From positions 1-44,528 of the forward strand of contig NZ_MUBM01000248.1 of NCBI RefSeq assembly GCF_002154505.1: a DNA stretch of 44,528 nt. Reading direction: 5' to 3'. The stretch's first letter is position 1; each line of letters opens with the position of its first letter. A program made the translations under genes and the position numbers. This stretch comes from Streptomyces carpinensis (GTDB lineage Bacteria; Actinomycetota; Actinomycetes; Streptomycetales; Streptomycetaceae). Of the stretch, positions 41,132 through 44,528 are shown in pieces. The notes below the pieces were generated by a model. That model searched no databases. It worked only from the letters and a program-made list of their open reading frames with translations, and was not told where the DNA came from.

Positions 41132-42357
41132 CCGATGCCTCGCCCGCCGCCGACCCGCGCCGCCGCGACCCGGGCGGCGCGTCGCTGACCGGCATGACCT
41201 GGGACCACCCGCGGGGCCACTGCGCACTCGACGCCTTCGCGCAGACATTCGAGGCACCCGCCGTCGACTGGCACCGGCAGCCGCTGTCCGCCTTCGAGGC
41301 GCACCCCGTCGCCGAACTGGCCAGGGAATACGACCTCATGGTCATCGACCACCCCGGGCTCGGCGCGGCGATCGAAGCGGACGCTCTGCTGCCGCTCGAA
41401 GAGGTCGTCGACAGCGGGCAGCTGGAGACCTGGCTGGCCGTGACTGTCGGCCGCAGCGCCGCCAGCTATCGCATGTGCGGCCGGACGTGGGCGGTTCCGG
41501 TCGACGCCGCCGCACAGGTCGCGGTGCACCGGCGCGACGCGCACGTACCGGTGCCCGCCCGCTGGGAGGAGGCGCCCGATGTCGCGGCCGATTACCCCGT
41601 GACGCTCTGCCTCGGTGGCCCCCACGCGATGCTGAACCTGCTGGCGATGTGCGCGCAGCAGTCGGCGGCCGCCGCCGAGGCCGGCCGGCCGGTGTCCCCC
41701 GAGTCGGCCGGCGTCCGGCAGCTGCTGCCCCAGGAGTCCGCCGTCGAGGCGCTGGAGCTGTTGCGGACCGTGTACCGGGCGGGCGACCGGGAGACCTCAC
41801 TGCTCGACCCGATCCAGGTGCACGAGGCCATCGCGGCCAGCGGTCCCAGCCCTGTCTGGTGCCCGCTCGCCTACGGTTACGTCTCCTACGCCCGGCCCAC
41901 CACGGGACACGCTCTGGCATGGGCCGACGCACCGGGACGGCGGGGCAGCGGACCGCTCAGCGTCCTCGGTGGGACCGGCCTCGCCGTCTCCCGCCGGACC
42001 GAGGGCAATCCGGCCGTGGGCGACTGGCTGACCGCCTACCTCCGCGACGAGGTGCAGAGGGGACTGGTCCCCGCGGCCGGGGGCCAACCCGCCCACCGAG
42101 AGGTGTGGGCAGGGCCGCACGCCGACTCGGACCGAGGCGGCTTCTACGGCTCCACCGTAGCCACCCTGGAGGCCGCCTGGGTGCGGCCCCGCATGCCCGG
42201 CTGGATAGGACTTCAGGCCGAGGGCTCGGAGCTGGTGCGCGAGGCCGTCGTGCAGGGTGGCTCCGCGCGCAGTGTCGTCGACCGGATCAACCGCGACTTC
42301 GCGGCCCTGTGCCGCCGTACGCGCCCTGAGTTCGAGCAGGCAAAGGAGCTGACATGA
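41128..42357 (+). CDS. Solute-binding-protein-like protein lacking a signal peptide
   Basis: A 409-residue protein resembling extracellular solute-binding proteins of sugar ABC importers (LTGMTWDHPRGHCALDAFAQ, VAELAREYDLMVIDHPGLGA, TVGRSAASYRMCGRTWAVPVD). Its start is Asp/Arg/Pro-rich (VTDASPAADPRRRDPGG) with no hydrophobic segment, lipobox or twin arginine, so it should stay in the cytoplasm. It overlaps the CoA-transferase stop by GTGA and the SDR start by ATGA. No permease or ATPase gene is nearby. Related cytoplasmic binding-fold proteins occur in CoA-transferase clusters. It might be a ligand sensor, a substrate chaperone or an enzyme on the binding-protein fold; none of these is shown by the sequence. 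Confidence 0.75.
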   Translation: MTDASPAADPRRRDPGGASLTGMTWDHPRGHCALDAFAQTFEAPAVDWHRQPLSAFEAHPVAELAREYDLMVIDHPGLGAAIEADALLPLEEVVDSGQLETWLAVTVGRSAASYRMCGRTWAVPVDAAAQVAVHRRDAHVPVPARWEEAPDVAADYPVTLCLGGPHAMLNLLAMCAQQSAAAAEAGRPVSPESAGVRQLLPQESAVEALELLRTVYRAGDRETSLLDPIQVHEAIAASGPSPVWCPLAYGYVSYARPTTGHALAWADAPGRRGSGPLSVLGGTGLAVSRRTEGNPAVGDWLTAYLRDEVQRGLVPAAGGQPAHREVWAGPHADSDRGGFYGSTVATLEAAWVRPRMPGWIGLQAEGSELVREAVVQGGSARSVVDRINRDFAALCRRTRPEFEQAKELT

Positions 42358-43100
42358 GTGTCGCCGTTGTCACCGGAGCCGGTGGTGCTCTCGGTCGGGC
42401 GATCGCGTTGCGACTGGCCCGCGACGGGCACAGCGTGGCGGCTACCGACGTCCACGAGCCGACCCTGGCCGACACGGCCTCCGCCCTGGCCGACGAGGAC
42501 TGCGACGCCTTCGCGCAAGCCGTGGACCTGTGCGACGAGCGGGCCGTGAGCGCATTCTTCGACACCGTCCGCGAGCGCCTCGGCGACACAACCGTCCTCG
42601 TCAACAACGCCGCCGTCTACCCCGCCGTGCCCTTCCTCAAGATGCCTCTCGCGGAGTACGAGCGGGTCCACACGGTCAACCAGCGCGGTTACTGGCTGTG
42701 CGCCCAGCAGGGCGCGCGGCAGATGGTCGCCGCCGTGCCGCGGACCGACCGGTGCATCGTGAACGTCGCCTCGATCACGATGCACGGCGGCTGGGAGGAC
42801 CTCGCCGCCTACACCGCCACCAAGGGCGCCGCGGTGGCCCTCACCCGCGCCCTCGCGCGAGAGCTCGGACCGCACGGTGTCCGAGTGAACGCGGTCTCCC
42901 CGGGCGCCTTCAAGACCGCCGCCGAAGAGATCCATGAGGATCCCGAGTCCTACAGCGAGATGGTCGTGCGGCGGCAGGCGCTCAAACGGCGCGGCAGCCC
43001 CGACGAGCTCGCGGCGGTGGTGTCCTTTCTGACCGGCCCGGACGCGTCCTTCGTGACCGGTCAGACGATCGAGGTCAACGGCGGATGGGTGATGGCATGA
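42354..43100 (+). CDS. Short-chain dehydrogenase/reductase (SDR)
   Basis: A 248-residue classical SDR. The cofactor motif TGAGGALG is followed by ATDVHE, whose Asp favours NAD. NNAA is at residues 84-87. The catalytic Ser140, Tyr153 and Lys157 (YTATK) are present, and the C-terminal VTGQTIEVNGGW closes the fold. It would oxidise or reduce a sugar or hydroxy acid intermediate. The ATG overlaps the previous stop (ATGA), and its own stop overlaps the next start in the same way. The context suggests oxidation of an aldose or a sugar acid within the operon's pathway. Confidence 0.95.
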   Translation: MSVAVVTGAGGALGRAIALRLARDGHSVAATDVHEPTLADTASALADEDCDAFAQAVDLCDERAVSAFFDTVRERLGDTTVLVNNAAVYPAVPFLKMPLAEYERVHTVNQRGYWLCAQQGARQMVAAVPRTDRCIVNVASITMHGGWEDLAAYTATKGAAVALTRALARELGPHGVRVNAVSPGAFKTAAEEIHEDPESYSEMVVRRQALKRRGSPDELAAVVSFLTGPDASFVTGQTIEVNGGWVMA

Positions 43101-44203
43101 GCGTGCAGCACCAAGCAGGCGGCGTACGGGGGCATGGGCGGCCGGTGCCGGGCCGGCTCGACATCGCCCGGCACGCCGGGGAGATCAGCGCCTACGGAGG
43201 TGTCCGCGCGGTCGTCCTGGACGACGGCGTCGAACGAGGTGTGCGTGCCCTGGAGTTCAGCACCGGAGGCGGACTGCGCTTCGACGTGCTCGTCGACCGG
43301 GCCATGGACATCGGCCTGGCCGAGATGGACGGCGTGTCGGTCGGCTGGCGCTCGCGCACCGGCTTCCGCCACCCGGGGCTGCACGAGAACGCGGACGAGG
43401 AGGGGCTGTCCTGGCTGCGCAGCATGTCGGGGCTGGTGGTCACCGGGGGTCTCGACCACACGCTCTTCGGCGGCGACGTCGACGCCGGGCACTACCGCTA
43501 CCCGCCGCGGCCCACCGTCCGACACGGTCTGCACGGCCGCGTCGCCAACATCCCCGCTCGGCTGATCGGTTACGGCCACGAGTGGACGAGTGAGGACCGT
43601 TGCGTGCTGTGGGCCGAGGGCGAGGTGACGCAGGCCACCAACTTCGGCGAGCACCTGACACTGCGGCGTCGTATCGAGGCCGACCTCGGCGGCACCGAGA
43701 TCCGGCTGCACGACGTGGTCACCAACGCCGGCTTCGATCCCACTCCCCACATGTTCCTGTACCACGTGAACGTGGGCTGGCCCTTTCTCGACAGCGGCAC
43801 CCGATTCGTCGCCGACGTCGACGCCACCGTGTGGCAGAGCGAGAGCGTGGCCGAACAGGGCGTCGACCACCTGTGTTTCGACCGGCCGCTGCCAGGTTTC
43901 GTCGAGCAGGTCTACGAGCATCGCCTCGTCGCCGACGACCAGGGACGGCACCGGGTGGCACTGGTCAACGAAGCGCTCGGTCAGTCCTTCGAACTCGACG
44001 TGGACTCGGCCGCGTTCCCGCACTTCTTCCAGTGGCTGAACCTGCGCGAGGGCGGCTGGGCGGTAGGTCTGGAACCCTCCACCCACGCGGTCGCAGGAGA
44101 CGCGGCGGCGCGCGAGGACGGCAGCATGATCTGGCTGGGTCATGGTCAGCAGCGCAGCTATGACAGTGTGTTCCGTTTCGGCAGAATCCCCGTCATGCGC
44201 TGA
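43097..44203 (+). CDS. DUF4432 aldose-1-epimerase-like protein
   Basis: A 368-residue protein with the galactose-mutarotase-like beta-sandwich pattern of DUF4432: ISAYGGVRAVVLDDG, the LVDRAMDIGLAEMDG block, GFRHPGLHENADEEGLSW, GLVVTGGLDHT, RHGLHGRVANIPA, and HMFLYHVNVGWPFLD. The conserved His-rich RHGLHGR and late Glu residues (EPSTHAVAG) are consistent with sugar 1-epimerase chemistry or simple sugar binding. It is the last gene of the operon, coupled through ATGA. Its presence is the best hint that the pathway handles a free sugar or sugar acid. Confidence 0.88.
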   Translation: MSVQHQAGGVRGHGRPVPGRLDIARHAGEISAYGGVRAVVLDDGVERGVRALEFSTGGGLRFDVLVDRAMDIGLAEMDGVSVGWRSRTGFRHPGLHENADEEGLSWLRSMSGLVVTGGLDHTLFGGDVDAGHYRYPPRPTVRHGLHGRVANIPARLIGYGHEWTSEDRCVLWAEGEVTQATNFGEHLTLRRRIEADLGGTEIRLHDVVTNAGFDPTPHMFLYHVNVGWPFLDSGTRFVADVDATVWQSESVAEQGVDHLCFDRPLPGFVEQVYEHRLVADDQGRHRVALVNEALGQSFELDVDSAAFPHFFQWLNLREGGWAVGLEPSTHAVAGDAAAREDGSMIWLGHGQQRSYDSVFRFGRIPVMR

Positions 44204-44453
44204 GCGTCGAGCGCCGCCTCGCCTTCTTCGTCTCCGATGCCGGGGTACTCGGCGTCGTGGGTGAGCATGTGCCAGGTGGCACGGTGCACACCGGTTGCGC
44301 GCGGACCGGATGCCGGAGTCCTTCGACCCGGGCCCGGAGCGGGCCGCGCGCGATGACCGTCAGGCTGCGGGCCGGATGGCACCACCGCTGAGGACCCAGG
44401 CGCCGTGGCCCATCCCGTCTCGGCGTTCGGCCGCTGGAGCTGGGGCGGGGGTC
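44204..44453 (-). mobile_element. Probable IS110-like transposase scar in spacer
   Basis: This 250-bp gap has no intact gene. On the minus strand at about 44216-44295 it reads HRATWHMLTHDAEYPGIGDE. The WHMLT-x(n)-Y ending resembles the C-terminus of IS110/IS116-type transposases. Only this scrap remains, so the call is tentative. Confidence 0.4.
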
Positions 44454-44528
44454 TCACTCCCCGCGGGGGCGGCGCCGCGACCAGGACTTGGTGATGTGGT
44501 CCCGCATGGCGGCCGCGGCCGCCTCGGC
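44454..44528 (-). CDS. C-terminus of a probable GntR/FCD-family regulator (5' end outside window)
   Basis: The last 24 residues of a minus-strand gene run in from the right edge: AEAAAAAMRDHITKSW followed by a basic tail (SRRRPRGE) and TGA. AxAAMxxHI near the end is the usual final helix of FCD-domain GntR regulators. It is adjacent to the catabolic operon, whose divergent promoter has a suitable inverted repeat. The identification rests on very few residues. Confidence 0.55.
   Translation of the reverse strand, partial: AEAAAAAMRDHITKSWSRRRPRGE

Noticed and set aside
1..44528. tRNA or rRNA genes
   Set aside because: No cloverleaf-like segment with a TTCGA-type T-loop and no rRNA-like tract was noticed on either strand; a tRNAscan-SE run would settle it.

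Overview
The window looks like a piece of a Streptomyces (or close actinomycete) chromosome. It is very rich in G+C, with G or C at most third codon positions. GTG and TTG starts are common. The gene set is typical of the genus: secreted proteases, an NCS1 permease, a SpoIIE-type phosphatase, OmpR, MarR, GlxA and TrmB/LuxR regulators, and degraded insertion sequences. No rRNA, tRNA, CRISPR array or intact prophage is visible. Function calls come from reading motifs in translated sequence; no database search was run.

Left part (1-5.6 kb): a truncated secreted alpha/beta-hydrolase, an SRPBCC protein and an MFS transporter on the minus strand. Divergent from these is an NCS1 permease followed by an Asp/Glu/hydantoin-racemase-family protein whose first catalytic cysteine position appears to be glycine. 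Middle-left (5.8-17.6 kb): a PAS-GAF-PP2C phosphatase; a two-component system whose sensor carries a His/Asp-rich extracellular loop, divergent from a secreted double-PepSY protein with matching His/Asp repeats; a candidate structured small RNA with a strong terminator; a 54-residue ORF overlapping a TrmB/LuxR-type regulator by TTGA, followed by a large M4 metalloprotease; and a divergent EamA transporter/MarR pair sharing three palindromes spaced exactly 21 bp apart.

Middle (17.7-33 kb): a 1253-residue secreted subtilase; a frameshifted SUKH (SMI1/KNR4) gene; a secreted phosphodiester glycosidase-metallophosphoesterase; a decayed or tiny secreted gene; an HD-domain hydrolase divergent from a GlxA-type regulator; and a worn stretch holding a class A beta-lactamase-like pseudogene, a Tat-exported MBL-fold hydrolase, a C45-type acyltransferase/amidohydrolase, two back-to-back MFS C-terminal fragments and a flavodoxin-fold oxidoreductase. 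A 1066-residue secreted Asp-box (BNR) protein and a zinc-free quinone oxidoreductase follow.

Right part (38-44.5 kb): a compact catabolic unit. An enoyl-CoA hydratase is divergent from a five-gene operon: FAH/AraD1-like hydrolase, class III CoA-transferase, a solute-binding-like protein without a signal peptide, an SDR dehydrogenase and a DUF4432 mutarotase-like protein. Four of the five are joined by 2-bp gaps or GTGA/ATGA overlaps. The shared promoter contains a perfect TATGA-CA-TCATA inverted repeat, and the C-terminus of a probable GntR/FCD regulator enters from the right edge. Transposase scars (IS256-like at 37.9 kb, probable IS110-like at 44.2 kb) flank the unit, suggesting it was inserted. 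It is the best candidate here for an undescribed pathway.
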